Assembly: GCA_947494195.1 (NCBI GenBank)
Contig: CANLUC010000003.1
Location: 124,001 to 188,000, forward strand
From: an uncultured Nesterenkonia sp.
Lineage (GTDB): Bacteria > Actinomycetota > Actinomycetes > Actinomycetales > Micrococcaceae
Direction of reading: 5' to 3'
Length of the DNA stretch: 64,000 nucleotides
Both the position numbers and the translations under genes were made by a program. Below, piece after piece: positions 1-9,934 of the stretch; position 1 is the first letter of the stretch; each line of letters starts with the position of its first letter. The notes beneath the pieces are model-generated. The model was not told where the DNA came from. It did not search any database and worked only from the letters and a program-made list of their open reading frames with translations.

Positions 1-530
1 AAGCCCAGGCCCAGCATCGCCGCCATGGACATGGTCCAGGTGCGGAAGTAGAAGGCCATGTACAGCGCGACCAGGACCACGAAGATGATCAGCCCCAGCA
101 GCATCTGCTCGGAGATCTGCTCTCCCCAGACGGGGCCGATGAAGGTGGAGCTGACCTGTTCGGCCGAGACGCCATAGCCCTGCTGCAGCGCATCGGCGAC
201 CTCGAGCGTCTCGGTGTCGCTGAGCTCTTCGGTCTGCACGCGTACCGTCCCCGGAGCCACGTTCGTGACGATGGCCTCCTGCCCGGAGACCTCCTCCACT
301 GCGTCCTGGCCCACGGCGATGTCCGTGTTCTCTGTCTGCGAGACCGTGAACTCGGACCCGCCGGTGAACTCGATGCCCAGATTGAAGCCGCCCCGGAAGA
401 ACGGCACGGCGATCGATGCCAGGATGAGCACCGCGGCGAGGATGAACCACAGGTTGGATCGCTGGATGAACGGATAGGCCCGCTCGCCCGTGTAGAGCTG
501 GTTGCCTGCCTTGGCGAAGTTCGCAGCCAT
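1..530 (-). CDS. secF: Protein-export membrane protein SecF (3' part outside window)
   Basis: SecF is the smaller half of the SecDF complex, which uses the proton gradient to help pull proteins through SecYEG. About 176 N-terminal residues are visible: a first membrane helix near residues 28-46, the following motif GGFNLGIEFTGGSEF typical of SecF, a periplasmic domain, then the start of the second helix group (QMLLGLIIFVVLVALYMAFYF). The ATG shares one base with the secD stop (TGATG), so the two are translationally coupled. The rest of the gene lies to the left of the window. Confidence 0.95.
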   Translation of the reverse strand, partial: MAANFAKAGNQLYTGERAYPFIQRSNLWFILAAVLILASIAVPFFRGGFNLGIEFTGGSEFTVSQTENTDIAVGQDAVEEVSGQEAIVTNVAPGTVRVQTEELSDTETLEVADALQQGYGVSAEQVSSTFIGPVWGEQISEQMLLGLIIFVVLVALYMAFYFRTWTMSMAAMLGLG

Positions 531-2440
531 CAGCGCCCCTCCTCGGTCTCGTCGGTGTCCTGCTGACGTGACGCAGCGGCACGCGCCCGGCGCCGTTCGG
601 CGATGGTCATCTGGGACCACTCACTCTCAGAGATCTGCGGAACCTCTTGGACGCGGTCCTCACGGGCGTCCCCTGCTGTGCCCGCCGAAGGCCGCAGCGG
701 GGAGCTCGGCAGGCTGCTCGCGGAGAGGCCGGCGAAAGCTGGTGCGGGACCGCCCTGAGCGGCGGTCTCAGTGCTCTCGCTCGCCTCGCGACGCCTGAAT
801 CGCCCCGAGCCCCGGTAGAGCACGTCGACGCCGAGTTCCTTCTCGGAGAGCCCGGAGAATTTCTTTCCAGCTGCGAAGAACTTCCTGCGGGCAATCAGCT
901 GCATCAGCGGATGGGTGAACAGGAAGACCAGGATGACGTCGATGACAGCGGTGAGGCCCAGCGTGAAGGCGAATCCGCGGACGTTGCCCACGGCCACCAG
1001 GTAGAGGACGACGGCGGCGATCACGTTGACCGCCTTGGAGGCGAGGATCGTTCGCCGGGCACGCGACCAGCCGGCCTCGACGGCACCCGGAAGAGATCTG
1101 CCTTCGCGCAGCTCGTCCTTGATGCGCTCGAAGTAGACGATGAAGGAGTCGGCGGTCAGACCGATGGCGACGATCAGGCCCGCGATGCCGGCCAGGGAGA
1201 GGCGGTAGCCGTCGCTCCAGCCCAACAGCGCGATGGCCCACCAGGTCATGACGCCGGCGACGACCAGGGAGACGATCGTGACCAGGCCGAGCGTGCGGTA
1301 CTGGAAGAGCGCGTAGCCCGCGACGAGCGCCAGCCCGATGACGCCGGCAAGCAGGCCGAGTCGCAGCTGCTCCTCACCGAGGGTCGCAGAGATCTGCTGT
1401 TCCGACTCGATCTCGAAGCTGATCGGCAGCGAGCCATAGCGCAGCTGTTCGGAGAGGCTCCGCGCCTCGTCCTCGCTGAAGTCGCCGGTGATCTGCGGAC
1501 GCCCGTCGACGATGGCTGCCTGCGTGGTGGGGGCTGAGATGACCTGTCCGTCGAGCATGATGGCGAACTGGTTTCGCGGAGCCTCCAGACCCAGCAGCCG
1601 GGTCGTCGTGTCGCTGAAGGCCTCGGTGCCTTCGGCGTCGAAGTTGATCGTCACGGCCCACCGCCCGGTGGACTGGCCGGCTCCGGACTGCTCCATGCCG
1701 AAGCTGGAGTCTTCGATGTTGGTCCCGGGCACTGCCACGGGCCCCAGCAGATACTTCATGCCGCTCTCAGGGTCGCAGGAGACCAGTGGTTCATCCGGCG
1801 AGGATTCTGCTCGATCCTCAAGACTGATCTCGGTGCTGCACTCGAAGTTCGCGAAGTCTGCTGCGATCTCGGGGGTGATCCAGTTGGGGTCCGAGCCGTT
1901 TTCGGACTCAGCGGTGGGCTCTTCAAAGTCTTCGGGCTGCGCCTGTTCCTCATCCTCAGCGCTGCCGAGCTGCTCCTCAAGAGCCTCCGCGTCCTCCTCG
2001 GAGAGGTCTCCCTCCTCCGCGAGGAGCTCCTCCATGAACGCCATGTCCTGCTCCGCCCGGATCACGGGCCGGAACTCCATATCCGCGGAAGCCTGGATGA
2101 GCTCTCGGGTCTCCGCGTCGGGCGTTCCAGGGAGGCCGACGACCACGTTCTCACCACCCTGCGTGGTGATCTCGGCCTCGGTCACACCGGAGCCGTCCAC
2201 ACGCTGACGGATGACCTCCACCGCCTGCTGGAGCTGCTCCTCGTCGATCTCTTCACCCCCGTCGACCTGCGGAGAGAGGACCATCTGGGTGCCGCCCTCG
2301 AGGTCCAGGGCCAACAGCGGCGCCCACTGGGCGCGGCCGTCCTGGACGGCCAAGGCCAAGAGTCCGCCCATGCCGAGAAGCAGCACGAGCAGGCCGATCA
2401 GAACGCCGCGGGCATGTGCGGCGGGGGTACGTGTCGCCAT
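530..2440 (-). CDS. secD: Protein translocase subunit SecD
   Basis: SecD, 636 aa from the ATG at 2440. It has an N-terminal membrane helix (about residues 12-34), the motif DLEGGTQMVLSP at the start of the large extracytoplasmic domain, and five further helices in the C-terminal half. The extracytoplasmic part carries an acidic low-complexity insert (EELLAEEGDLSEEDAEALE and onward), common in actinobacterial SecD. An upstream in-frame start at 2479 would overlap yajC by 29 bases; 2440 leaves a 10-base gap after the yajC stop and has AGAGGA upstream, so it is preferred. The C-terminal tail after the last helix is long and charged. Confidence 0.95.
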   Translation of the reverse strand: MATRTPAAHARGVLIGLLVLLLGMGGLLALAVQDGRAQWAPLLALDLEGGTQMVLSPQVDGGEEIDEEQLQQAVEVIRQRVDGSGVTEAEITTQGGENVVVGLPGTPDAETRELIQASADMEFRPVIRAEQDMAFMEELLAEEGDLSEEDAEALEEQLGSAEDEEQAQPEDFEEPTAESENGSDPNWITPEIAADFANFECSTEISLEDRAESSPDEPLVSCDPESGMKYLLGPVAVPGTNIEDSSFGMEQSGAGQSTGRWAVTINFDAEGTEAFSDTTTRLLGLEAPRNQFAIMLDGQVISAPTTQAAIVDGRPQITGDFSEDEARSLSEQLRYGSLPISFEIESEQQISATLGEEQLRLGLLAGVIGLALVAGYALFQYRTLGLVTIVSLVVAGVMTWWAIALLGWSDGYRLSLAGIAGLIVAIGLTADSFIVYFERIKDELREGRSLPGAVEAGWSRARRTILASKAVNVIAAVVLYLVAVGNVRGFAFTLGLTAVIDVILVFLFTHPLMQLIARRKFFAAGKKFSGLSEKELGVDVLYRGSGRFRRREASESTETAAQGGPAPAFAGLSASSLPSSPLRPSAGTAGDAREDRVQEVPQISESEWSQMTIAERRRARAAASRQQDTDETEEGR

Positions 2441-2450
2441 AGAGCGTGAA

Positions 2451-2792
2451 TCAGTCCTCTGTGGTGGCGGCGGGTTCAACCACCTGCTGAATGGCGCCGA
2501 TGAGGAAGTCCACCCGGTCTCCTGAGCTGAACTCCAGGGTCACGCGCTGGGCCTCCTCATCACGGGAGACCACTGTTCCGACCATGCCGCCGGCGGTGAC
2601 GACCTGGGCGCCCACCACGGCGCCGCCTCGGGCCTTGGACTGCTCGTCGCGCAGCTTCTTCCCGCGGCGGAAGGTCAGCACCATGAATATCACCAGGATG
2701 GCGATCATGATCAGCAGGAGCGGATCGAAGCCGGGTGCCGAGCCGGTGCCTTCAGAGGCAGAGACCTGGGCGTAAGGGAGCAGAGCGTTCAC
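2451..2792 (-). CDS. yajC: Preprotein translocase subunit YajC
   Basis: A small single-span membrane protein that associates with SecDF. The helix FDPLLLIMIAILVIFMVLTF is followed by the family hallmark of a basic RRGKKLRDEQ stretch and a beta-rich domain containing GAQVVTAGGMVGTVV. I chose the GTG at 2792 (113 aa); a TTG at 2804 in the same frame would add four residues and has no better ribosome-binding site. It lies 64 bases after ruvB and 10 before secD, in the usual ruvB-yajC-secD-secF order. Confidence 0.9.
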   Translation of the reverse strand: MNALLPYAQVSASEGTGSAPGFDPLLLIMIAILVIFMVLTFRRGKKLRDEQSKARGGAVVGAQVVTAGGMVGTVVSRDEEAQRVTLEFSSGDRVDFLIGAIQQVVEPAATTED

Positions 2793-2868
2793 AGATCGGG
2801 CCAATCTCTCGTCGCGGGAGGTGCTTGCCAGGGGCGCGGCTCAACCGCTGCTGGACCTGGCCGGGCAT

Positions 2869-3903
2869 TCAACCCGACAGACTATCAGGGTGGCGCTCCG
2901 GTGGAGTCAGACCGAGATGCCGCCACGCGTCATCGGTGGCGACGCGCCCTCGGGGCGTGCGCGCGAGCAGTCCCTCGCGGACCAGATACGGCTCCGCCAC
3001 GGTCTCCACGGTCTCGGTCTCCTCCCCCACCAGCACTGCCAGCGTGGACAGGCCCACCGGGCCGCCGTTGAACTTCAGGCAGAGTGCCTCCAGGACTGAG
3101 CGGTCCAGTCGGTCGAGCCCGCGCTCGTCGACCTCATACATCTCCAGCGCGGCGGCGGCGGTGGCCTGATCCACCTCGTGCACCCCATGCACGAGGGCCC
3201 AGTCGCGCACCCGTCGAAGCAGCCGATTCGCGATGCGCGGGGTTCCGCGGGAGCGCGAGGCGATCTCGGCGAAGCCCGCTCCCGCCACGTTCATGTCCAG
3301 CATCACCGAGGACCTGCGCAGCACGAGCTCCAGCTCGTGCTCGCTGTAGAACTCCAGGTGCCCGGTGAACCCGAACCGGTCACGCAGCGGACCCGGGAGC
3401 AGCCCGGCCCGCGTCGTCGCTCCGACCAGGGTGAACGGCGGAAGCTCCAACGGGATGGAGGTCGCCCCGGCCCCCTTGCCCACGATGACGTCGACGCGGA
3501 AGTCCTCCATCGCCATATAGAGCAGCTCCTCAGCGGGGCGGGACATGCGGTGGATCTCGTCGACGAAGAGGACCTCGCCCTCGGTCAGCGAGGACAGGAT
3601 CGCAGCGAGATCCCCTGCATGCTGAATCGCTGGCCCGGAGCTGATTCGCAGGGCTGCGTTCATCTCCGCCGCGATGATCATGGCCAGCGTGGTCTTGCCG
3701 AGGCCAGGAGGCCCCGAGAGCAGCACATGATCGGAGGCGGTGCCTCGTATGCGCGAGGATTCCAGCACGAGCGAGAGCTGACGGCGCACAGTCTGCTGCC
3801 CGACGAAGTCGCTGAGCGCCTTCGGCCGCAGGGCGGCCTCCATGGCACGCTCCTCGGTCATCGAGGAGCCGTCGAGCAGTTCGCGGGGCCCGTCAGTGCT
3901 CAT
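2869..3903 (-). CDS. ruvB: Holliday junction branch migration helicase RuvB
   Basis: The hexameric AAA+ motor that drives branch migration of RuvA-bound Holliday junctions. At 344 aa it is normal for the family. Walker A is GPPGLGKTT, Walker B is LFVDEIHR, sensor 1 lies in GATTRAGLL, and the C-terminal winged helix contains [17 protein letters not shown]. The ATG overlaps the ruvA stop by four bases (ATGA), so the open frame continuing upstream of 3903 is only ruvA read in another frame. Confidence 0.97.
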   Translation of the reverse strand: MSTDGPRELLDGSSMTEERAMEAALRPKALSDFVGQQTVRRQLSLVLESSRIRGTASDHVLLSGPPGLGKTTLAMIIAAEMNAALRISSGPAIQHAGDLAAILSSLTEGEVLFVDEIHRMSRPAEELLYMAMEDFRVDVIVGKGAGATSIPLELPPFTLVGATTRAGLLPGPLRDRFGFTGHLEFYSEHELELVLRRSSVMLDMNVAGAGFAEIASRSRGTPRIANRLLRRVRDWALVHGVHEVDQATAAAALEMYEVDERGLDRLDRSVLEALCLKFNGGPVGLSTLAVLVGEETETVETVAEPYLVREGLLARTPRGRVATDDAWRHLGLTPPERHPDSLSG

Positions 3904-4517
3904 CGGGCACCTCCCAGGCTCCGCAGGGCTTGGCGCAGCACGGTGCTGACGTCGGCCTGCGCCAGCTCCGGCTCCGCGACGAGGAGCTTCTCCACCGCAG
4001 TCCTGGCATCGCGCTCGATCCAGCCCAGCGAGACCAGTGCCTCCCGCACCTGCGCGGCGACCTCCGGCTCGGCCCGGCCGGCATCGGGTCCGCCCGGAAG
4101 CTCGGGCTGGTCGATCACCAGCTTGCCCGCCAGCTCCAGCAGGATGCGCTGCGCGGTCTTCTTGCCGATTCCGGGCACCTTGGTGAACGCCGCGGTGTCG
4201 GATTCGGCGATGGCGCGGTGGACCTCCGTGGGAGTGTGCACAGCGAGCACCGCCAGGGCCATGCGTGGACCGATCCCGGAGATCGCGACCAGGGTGGTGA
4301 AGATGACGCGCTCGGCCAGCTCGGAGAAGCCGAAGAGCAGCGGGGCATCGTCCTGGCGAGGTACGAAGCTGGTATGCAGCTTGGCTTCGGTCCCGGCACG
4401 CAGGTCGGCGAGGGTCTTCGGGGTCGCGGAGACGTGCAGCCCGAATCCGGAGACCTCGACCACGGCGTGGTCGGTGCCGATGTGGAGCACGTCGCCCCGG
4501 ATGGAAGAGATCATCAT
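3900..4517 (-). CDS. ruvA: Holliday junction branch migration protein RuvA
   Basis: RuvA, 205 aa, binds four-way junctions and loads RuvB. The N-terminal OB fold begins [29 protein letters not shown]. Helix-hairpin-helix motifs follow ([13 protein letters not shown] and [16 protein letters not shown]), and the C-terminal RuvB-contact domain comes after a flexible [15 protein letters not shown] linker. Two adjacent ATG codons (4515-4517 and 4512-4514) could both serve; GAGGTGA lies just upstream. It sits between ruvC (80-base gap) and ruvB (4-base overlap). Confidence 0.96.
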   Translation of the reverse strand: MMISSIRGDVLHIGTDHAVVEVSGFGLHVSATPKTLADLRAGTEAKLHTSFVPRQDDAPLLFGFSELAERVIFTTLVAISGIGPRMALAVLAVHTPTEVHRAIAESDTAAFTKVPGIGKKTAQRILLELAGKLVIDQPELPGGPDAGRAEPEVAAQVREALVSLGWIERDARTAVEKLLVAEPELAQADVSTVLRQALRSLGGAR

Positions 4518-4597
4518 TCACCTCACCGTCGCCGCTGGCGACTGGTCGCATGCTGAGGGCGGACCCCCGTCATGACTAGAACATGTATTCGAACACT

Positions 4598-5320
4598 CTA
4601 GCGCGCCCTTTTCTCGGCTGCCATCCAGGCGCGCTGTGCAGGGGTCAGCTGATCATCGCCTGGCCGGCCGGAGCCTCTGGGCGCGGAGCCTTTCGCCGTG
4701 GAGCCTTGCGCGGCGGCCGCCGCCTGGGCGCGCTGCAGGGCGGTGCTGGCCCCCTGGTGGGTCTGCGTCCCGGCCGACATGTTGAAACGAGCCCCGATGC
4801 CGGAGCGCCAGCCGTGGCAGATGGCGACCGCGTAGGCGTCTGTCGCGTCCACCGGCTTGGGCAGCCCAGGGAGCTTGAGGATCCGCTGGACCATGCGTGC
4901 AACGGCCTGCTTGTCTGCGTTTCCGTCATCGGTGACGGCCGCCTTGACCTCGGAGGGAGTGTGCCAGGCCACCGGGATGCCGCGGGCGGCCGCGGCCGCG
5001 ATGATGACCCCGGAGGCCTGCGCCGTGGCGACGACGGTGGGCGCGTTGTTCGAGGCGAAGACACGTTCGATGGCCAGCACATCCGGGGCGAAGCGGTCCA
5101 GGAGCACCTCGGCCGCACGCTGGATGCTCAGGATCCGCTCGGCGAGATCCTGACTCGCCTTGGTCCCGGTGACCTCCACATGCAGCGAGGCACCGGTGCG
5201 GTTGAGGTTCATCTCCACCACTGCAAACCCGCAGCGCGTCAGCCCAGGGTCCACCCCCAGGATCCGCTGCGCCGTGCGGGACGTCCCGGCGGTGCCCGAG
5301 ACTGCGGCGGAGTGGCTCAT
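4598..5320 (-). CDS. ruvC: Crossover junction endodeoxyribonuclease RuvC
   Basis: The metal-dependent resolvase that cuts Holliday junctions symmetrically. Catalytic acidic residues can be recognised in GVDPGLTRCGFA, LAIERVF and the C-terminal DATDAYAVAICH. The tail after this motif (about 65 residues rich in Ala, Gln and basic residues) is longer than in E. coli RuvC. The ATG at 5320 (240 aa) has GGGAG seven bases upstream; an in-frame GTG at 5356 would add 12 residues but has no such site. It follows yebC by 56 bases. Confidence 0.95.
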   Translation of the reverse strand: MSHSAAVSGTAGTSRTAQRILGVDPGLTRCGFAVVEMNLNRTGASLHVEVTGTKASQDLAERILSIQRAAEVLLDRFAPDVLAIERVFASNNAPTVVATAQASGVIIAAAAARGIPVAWHTPSEVKAAVTDDGNADKQAVARMVQRILKLPGLPKPVDATDAYAVAICHGWRSGIGARFNMSAGTQTHQGASTALQRAQAAAAAQGSTAKGSAPRGSGRPGDDQLTPAQRAWMAAEKRAR

Positions 5321-5376
5321 GCCCAGGCTCCCTGCCTCACTCGCAGCCTCATTCACTCACCCTCGACTCCGCTGCA

Positions 5377-6135
5377 TCAGTCCTCGTCCTCCAGCGCTGC
5401 AAGAGTCTCGGCACTGAGGTCAGCATTGCTGTGCACGTTCTGGACGTCTTCGAGGTCTTCAAGCGCGTCGGCGAGCTTGAAGAACTTCTTCGCCGCGTCG
5501 ACGTCGAGGTCGACCGTGACCTCAGAGATGAACTCGACCTCATCGGACTCGTACTCGATGCCCGCCTCTTCGAGGCCCTTCACGACAGCTTGGAGGTCCT
5601 GCGGCTCGCAGCGCACTTCGAAGCTGGAGTCGTGCTCGATGACATCTTCGACTCCGGCCTCCAGCACGGCGGCGAGCACGTCATCCTCGGCGAGCTCCTG
5701 CTTGGGAAGCGCGACCACGCCCTTGCGCTGGAACATATAGGCCACCGAACCGGGATCGGCGACAGTGCCGCCGGAACGCGTCACTGCGGTCCGCACCTCG
5801 GCGGCCGCGCGGTTGCGGTTGTCGGTGAGGCATTCCACCAGCAGTGCGGAGCCCTGTGGGCCGCGCACCTCGTAGGTGATCTCCTCATACTCGACGCTGT
5901 CCCCGGTGAGCCCGGCTCCGCGCTTGATGGCACGGTCGATGTTGTCGTTGGGCACCGAGTTCTTCTTCGCCTTGGACACCGCGAGATCCAGTCCGGGGTT
6001 GCCGGCCATATCGGGGCCCCCGTTGCGCGCTGCCACTTCAATCTGCTTGATGTAGCGGGCATTGAGCTTGGCGCGCTTGGCATCGACGGCAGCCTTGCGG
6101 TGCTTCGTGTTGGCCCATTTGGAATGGCCGGCCAT
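5377..6135 (-). CDS. yebC: YebC/PmpR family protein (TACO1-like)
   Basis: A 252-aa protein starting with the diagnostic [23 protein letters not shown]. The family is described both as a DNA-binding regulator and, more recently, as a ribosome-associated factor that relieves stalling at proline stretches; which applies here cannot be told from sequence. The ATG at 6135 has GAGGAG at good spacing; the frame stays open upstream but loses family similarity. It is the first gene of the yebC-ruvCAB-yajC-secDF run and is divergent from the M3 peptidase. Confidence 0.95.
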   Translation of the reverse strand: MAGHSKWANTKHRKAAVDAKRAKLNARYIKQIEVAARNGGPDMAGNPGLDLAVSKAKKNSVPNDNIDRAIKRGAGLTGDSVEYEEITYEVRGPQGSALLVECLTDNRNRAAAEVRTAVTRSGGTVADPGSVAYMFQRKGVVALPKQELAEDDVLAAVLEAGVEDVIEHDSSFEVRCEPQDLQAVVKGLEEAGIEYESDEVEFISEVTVDLDVDAAKKFFKLADALEDLEDVQNVHSNADLSAETLAALEDED

Positions 6136-6238
6136 AGTTCTCCTCGTGGATGAGATCACAACTTTCACGGAAAACAGTTGCACAGGGCAACCGTCATATA
6201 GTCTTGCCACCAGCCTATCGGAGAGGACTTGGTGACAC

Positions 6239-8398
6239 GTGGAGCACACAGAGCCACCGGTGCACGCAGAGATGCCCCGAAGCACACCATCGGCAGCAGG
6301 CAATCCCCTGCTCCGGGAGGGGACACTCGACTACGGACTGCCCGAGCTCAGTCAGATCCGCGACGAGCACTGGCTGCCCGCCCTGGAAGCTGGGATCGAG
6401 GCTCAGCGCACGGCCGTGGAGGACATCGCCGAGGATCCCGCCCCCGCTGAGGTGTCCACCGTGCTGCACCCGCTGGGCGGCTCACATCAACTCCTGTCTC
6501 GAGTCGAACGTGCCTTCTCCTGCATGTTCTCGGTCCATGCGACGCAGGCGCGCCAGGAGGTGCAGCGCGAGGTCACTGCGCGCATGGCGGCGCACCGCGA
6601 CTGGCTGGCCATGCACGGGGGTCTCTATCGGCGACTGGAGGCACTGCAGTCGGCGCTGGCTCGGGGCGAGACCAGCGCCACGGCGGAACAGCACAGGATG
6701 CTGCAGCACGTGCTCGAGGAAGCGCGCGCAGCCGGAGCCGGGCTCGGTGAGACCGCCCAGGATCAGCTCCGCTCCTTGAACCTCAAGCTCGGTGCGGCCG
6801 AGACGGCCTACGAGCAGCTTCAGCGCCGTGAGGCTGAAGCCCATGCCGTCTTCTTCTCCGATCCCGCAGAGCTCGAAGGACTCGATGCTGCGGAGACAGC
6901 TGCCGCTCAGGCGGCGGCACGGGAGGCCGGTCACACCGGCGGAGCCCTGCTGAGCCTGACTCTGCCAGTGCAGCAGGGGCCGCTGGAGCGAATGACCAGG
7001 CGTTCCGCACGCCGTCGGCTGCATGAGGCCTCCGTCTCACGTGGCACGCTGACCGACGACGACGGACGCACCACGAGCCAGATCGGCGCACACATCGCCG
7101 TGCTGCGCGCCCGCCGCTCCCGGCTCCTGGGCTTCGAGCATCACCTGGACAGCGTCCTGCCCACACGCACGGCCCCGGACCGCGACAACATCGAGAGGAT
7201 GCTCGAGACCATCGTGACAGGTGCCGTGGCTCGGCTTGACGCCGAGATCCAGACTCTGCGCGACGCCGGCGTCATCGAAGCCTCCGACCCCGGCGGGCCG
7301 GCCCGACTCCGACCCTGGGACATCAGCTTCGGCATCGCGGCGCTGGCGAAGCGACAGGGGTCATCGGACGCGTCCACCGAGATGGGTTCGACTCCCGCAG
7401 GAGAGCAGCAGCAAGACGTCCCTCTGGAGCAGGCGCTGGGGCAGGTCTTCGCCGCCGCCGCCCAGCTCTACGGGATCACGGTGGTCGAACGCGAGGACCT
7501 GCCCAGCTTCGCCCCCGGAGCGCGCAGCTTCGAGGTCTTTGAGACCTCCGGGGACAAGCACCCCGGTGCAGGGATCGGCCTGTTCCTGCTGGACCTCTAT
7601 GCACGGCCGAGCAAGTCGGGAGGAGCGTGGATGAACTCCTTCTCGGTGGCCTCCACGTTGACGGGCTCCGCACCGGTGGTGATCAACGCGCTCAACATCA
7701 CCGCTCCTGCCGGGGAAGAGCAGACTGCGCTGGGACCCTCCGCGATGCGCACCCTCTTCCACGAGTTCGGCCATGCCCTGCACGGACTGCTTGCGGAAGC
7801 CGAGTTCGAGGAGCTCTCCGGGACCGCCGTGCCGCGGGACAACGTCGAATTCCCGTCCCAGGTGAACGAGATCTTCCAGCAGCTCAGCGCTGGTCTCTCC
7901 GCGCCCGGGCAGCAGCCCACCGCCCAGGAGCTGTGGGGCAAGGGGTTCAGCACCGTCGAGCACGCAGCGGCCGTGGTGCTGGACCTCGCCTGGCACACAC
8001 TCTCGGTGGAGGAGGCGGAGGCCGCCGCCGCGGACCCCGAGGCGTTCTCCGTAAAGGCGTTGGCAGCCTGGGGGCTCGATCACCCACTGGTGCCCCCGCG
8101 GTATGGCATCGGATTCTTCAAGCACATCTTCGCCGGGTCCGGCTATGCGGCCGGATACTACTCGTATCTGTGGGCGCGGGTGCTCGCTGCCGATGCCTCC
8201 GAGTGGTACCGAGAACAGCTGGCCGGAAAGCAGGGACAGCAGCTCAGTGAGGCGGTGGCGGCCGCCGGGTCCCGGGTGCGCCGGGGGCTCCTGGCGCGCG
8301 GCAATACGCGCGATCCGTTGGAGTCTTACCGGATCAGCTTCGGCAGAGACCCTGAGCTGGGCCCCCTGCTGCGTCAGCTGGGCCTTGCAGAGTCCTGA
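6239..8398 (+). CDS. M3 family zinc metallopeptidase (oligopeptidase A / peptidyl-dipeptidase Dcp type)
   Basis: A 719-aa cytosolic zinc peptidase that trims oligopeptides. The zinc site is HEFGH (about residues 508-512) inside [12 protein letters not shown], followed by the family motif [11 protein letters not shown] that brings the third ligand region. The N-terminal two-thirds is the expected helical thimetlike domain. The start is a GTG at 6239, with GGAGAGG about a dozen bases upstream; an ATG at 6272 is an alternative. No signal peptide. It stands alone on the plus strand, convergent with the DUF429 gene and divergent from yebC. Confidence 0.92.
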   Translation: MEHTEPPVHAEMPRSTPSAAGNPLLREGTLDYGLPELSQIRDEHWLPALEAGIEAQRTAVEDIAEDPAPAEVSTVLHPLGGSHQLLSRVERAFSCMFSVHATQARQEVQREVTARMAAHRDWLAMHGGLYRRLEALQSALARGETSATAEQHRMLQHVLEEARAAGAGLGETAQDQLRSLNLKLGAAETAYEQLQRREAEAHAVFFSDPAELEGLDAAETAAAQAAAREAGHTGGALLSLTLPVQQGPLERMTRRSARRRLHEASVSRGTLTDDDGRTTSQIGAHIAVLRARRSRLLGFEHHLDSVLPTRTAPDRDNIERMLETIVTGAVARLDAEIQTLRDAGVIEASDPGGPARLRPWDISFGIAALAKRQGSSDASTEMGSTPAGEQQQDVPLEQALGQVFAAAAQLYGITVVEREDLPSFAPGARSFEVFETSGDKHPGAGIGLFLLDLYARPSKSGGAWMNSFSVASTLTGSAPVVINALNITAPAGEEQTALGPSAMRTLFHEFGHALHGLLAEAEFEELSGTAVPRDNVEFPSQVNEIFQQLSAGLSAPGQQPTAQELWGKGFSTVEHAAAVVLDLAWHTLSVEEAEAAAADPEAFSVKALAAWGLDHPLVPPRYGIGFFKHIFAGSGYAAGYYSYLWARVLAADASEWYREQLAGKQGQQLSEAVAAAGSRVRRGLLARGNTRDPLESYRISFGRDPELGPLLRQLGLAES

Positions 8399-8438
8399 CC
8401 CGGACCGCATCAGTGATCCCGGATGCTGGTGAAGGCCT

Positions 8439-9239
8439 CTACAGCGCGGTCCTCGTCGGCAGGGAAGAGGATGCGTTGGATGGCCAGGAGAGCAGCTCCC
8501 CCAGCGGGCAGGAGGGCAGGATGATCCAGCCCTCTCGCTCGGCCCGCTCCTGGTGCTCGGCGGGCGGAGGCTCGTACCGTCCGGTGGCTGCCGCCCGCGC
8601 CGCCAGCGCGGCCACGACGGCGTCGAACGCGTCAGTGGATCTCAGCATCAGCTCGGCGTGCACGCCGAGCTCGAACCACGGTGCCTCCCGGCGCATCCGC
8701 TCCACCAGCGATCGGCGCACCTCGGGGTCTGTGCGGTACCCGCGCATGGGCCAGTCCCACGTCCTCAGGGTCGCGCCGGGGTAGACCTCCACGACGACGC
8801 CGTGGCGTCCGGACCGGTCCACAGTGAGCCCGCTGCCGGTGAGTCGTCCCAGCAGGCCCGCGCAGCGCATCGCGGTCAGACCGATCCGGTCGGTGGACAC
8901 GCTCAGCGGCCACCGTCCGCTCCGCTCGCGCACGTGCCGGTCGGTCTCCCGGTACGCGAGCGTGCGCCTGAACGCCACGCCACCGTCGGGAGTCTGAGGC
9001 TGCGCGAGGTCGGCGTGAGCCGTGACGAACTCGACGAACTCATCGGGCCAGCCGAGGGCGCAGTCGATGCCGATCCTCGAGACATCTGCCCCGGCAGCCG
9101 TGATCTCCGCGTCACCGACGTCGAGCCTCAGCTGCTCCGATCGAGCCTGCTCCGGGGCCCATTCGATGACCGCGAGGGCCGTGCCCTTGTTCTCCGCCGC
9201 CAGATCAACGCCGGCCGTGCGCATGGTCCCATCGCTCAT
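8439..9239 (-). CDS. DUF429 family protein (predicted RNase H-fold nuclease)
   Basis: A 266-aa soluble protein whose start, MRTAGVDLAAENKGTALAVIEW, matches the first strand of the DUF429 family, predicted on fold grounds to be an RNase H-like nuclease. Further conserved stretches are GIDCALGWP, FRRTLAYRETDRHVRE and STDAFDAVVAALAARA, each with an acidic or basic residue suitable for a metal site. The substrate is unknown. The start is ATG 9239 (or 9224). A TAGCGT box ends seven bases before 9239, so the mRNA may be leaderless. It interrupts the usual region between pgsA and yebC. Confidence 0.8.
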   Translation of the reverse strand: MSDGTMRTAGVDLAAENKGTALAVIEWAPEQARSEQLRLDVGDAEITAAGADVSRIGIDCALGWPDEFVEFVTAHADLAQPQTPDGGVAFRRTLAYRETDRHVRERSGRWPLSVSTDRIGLTAMRCAGLLGRLTGSGLTVDRSGRHGVVVEVYPGATLRTWDWPMRGYRTDPEVRRSLVERMRREAPWFELGVHAELMLRSTDAFDAVVAALAARAAATGRYEPPPAEHQERAEREGWIILPSCPLGELLSWPSNASSSLPTRTAL

Positions 9240-9246
9240 GATGTCG

Positions 9247-9252
9247 ACGCTA
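9247..9252 (-). promoter_or_regulatory. Candidate -10 box for the DUF429 gene (leaderless)
   Basis: TAGCGT on the minus strand, seven bases from the ATG at 9239. Spacing fits a transcript starting at or next to the start codon. No strong -35 is visible. Confidence 0.45.
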
Positions 9253-9322
9253 CCGAATCTCGCCGATCGCGCTGATCAAGGAGCGGCGTAGAATCACGGG
9301 GCTTGTCACCATGCCCGTCGCT

Positions 9323-9934
9323 TCAGTCTGCGGTGGCGGTCTGGGCGATCACTGTGCGGAATCGCTGGACGATGGTGACCACGGAGGCGACCGCCAGCAG
9401 TGTCAGCACCACCAGGAGGACTCCGGGATGCAGACCCAGTCCGGTGAACCCGGTGAAGACCAGCGTCAGCACCATGCGTTCCGAGCGTTCAGCGATCCCG
9501 ACGTCGGCGGCATAACCCAGCGACTCAGCCTTGGCACGCACATAGGAGACGAGGTTGCCGGTGAGCATGCAGAGGCCCGCGGCGATGCCCAGCCAGATGT
9601 TCTCACCTCCGGTAAAGAACCAGATGAGCAGGCCCAGGAACACCGCCCCATCCTGCACACGGTCCAGGCAGGAATCCAGGAATCCACCCAGCACGGAGCC
9701 GCTGCCGCTCAGCCGAGCCATCAGACCATCGATCAGGTCGGAGAAGACGAAGACCGTGATGAACAAGGTCCCCCAGAACAGCTCCCCCATCGGGTAGAAG
9801 ACCAGCGCTCCGAGGCTGACGCCGATCGTGCCGATGACGGTGACCATGTTGGGGGTCATTCCGAGGCCCAGCAGCGCCTTCGCGAGGGGGGTGAACAGGC
9901 CGCTGAAGAATGCGCGGGCATGACGGTTCAGCAT
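9323..9934 (-). CDS. pgsA: CDP-alcohol phosphatidyltransferase, phosphatidylinositol phosphate synthase
   Basis: A 203-aa membrane enzyme. It carries the complete CDP-alcohol transferase signature D-x2-DG-x2-AR-x8-G-x3-D-x3-D, seen in DLIDGLMARLSG through GGFLDSCLD. Its place directly after thrS and a HIT gene is that of the actinobacterial enzyme making phosphatidylinositol phosphate from CDP-diacylglycerol and inositol 3-phosphate. Five or six membrane helices are apparent. The ATG at 9934 shares one base with the HIT stop (TGATG). The acyltransferase and mannosyltransferase genes that usually follow are absent. Confidence 0.88.
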   Translation of the reverse strand: MLNRHARAFFSGLFTPLAKALLGLGMTPNMVTVIGTIGVSLGALVFYPMGELFWGTLFITVFVFSDLIDGLMARLSGSGSVLGGFLDSCLDRVQDGAVFLGLLIWFFTGGENIWLGIAAGLCMLTGNLVSYVRAKAESLGYAADVGIAERSERMVLTLVFTGFTGLGLHPGVLLVVLTLLAVASVVTIVQRFRTVIAQTATAD

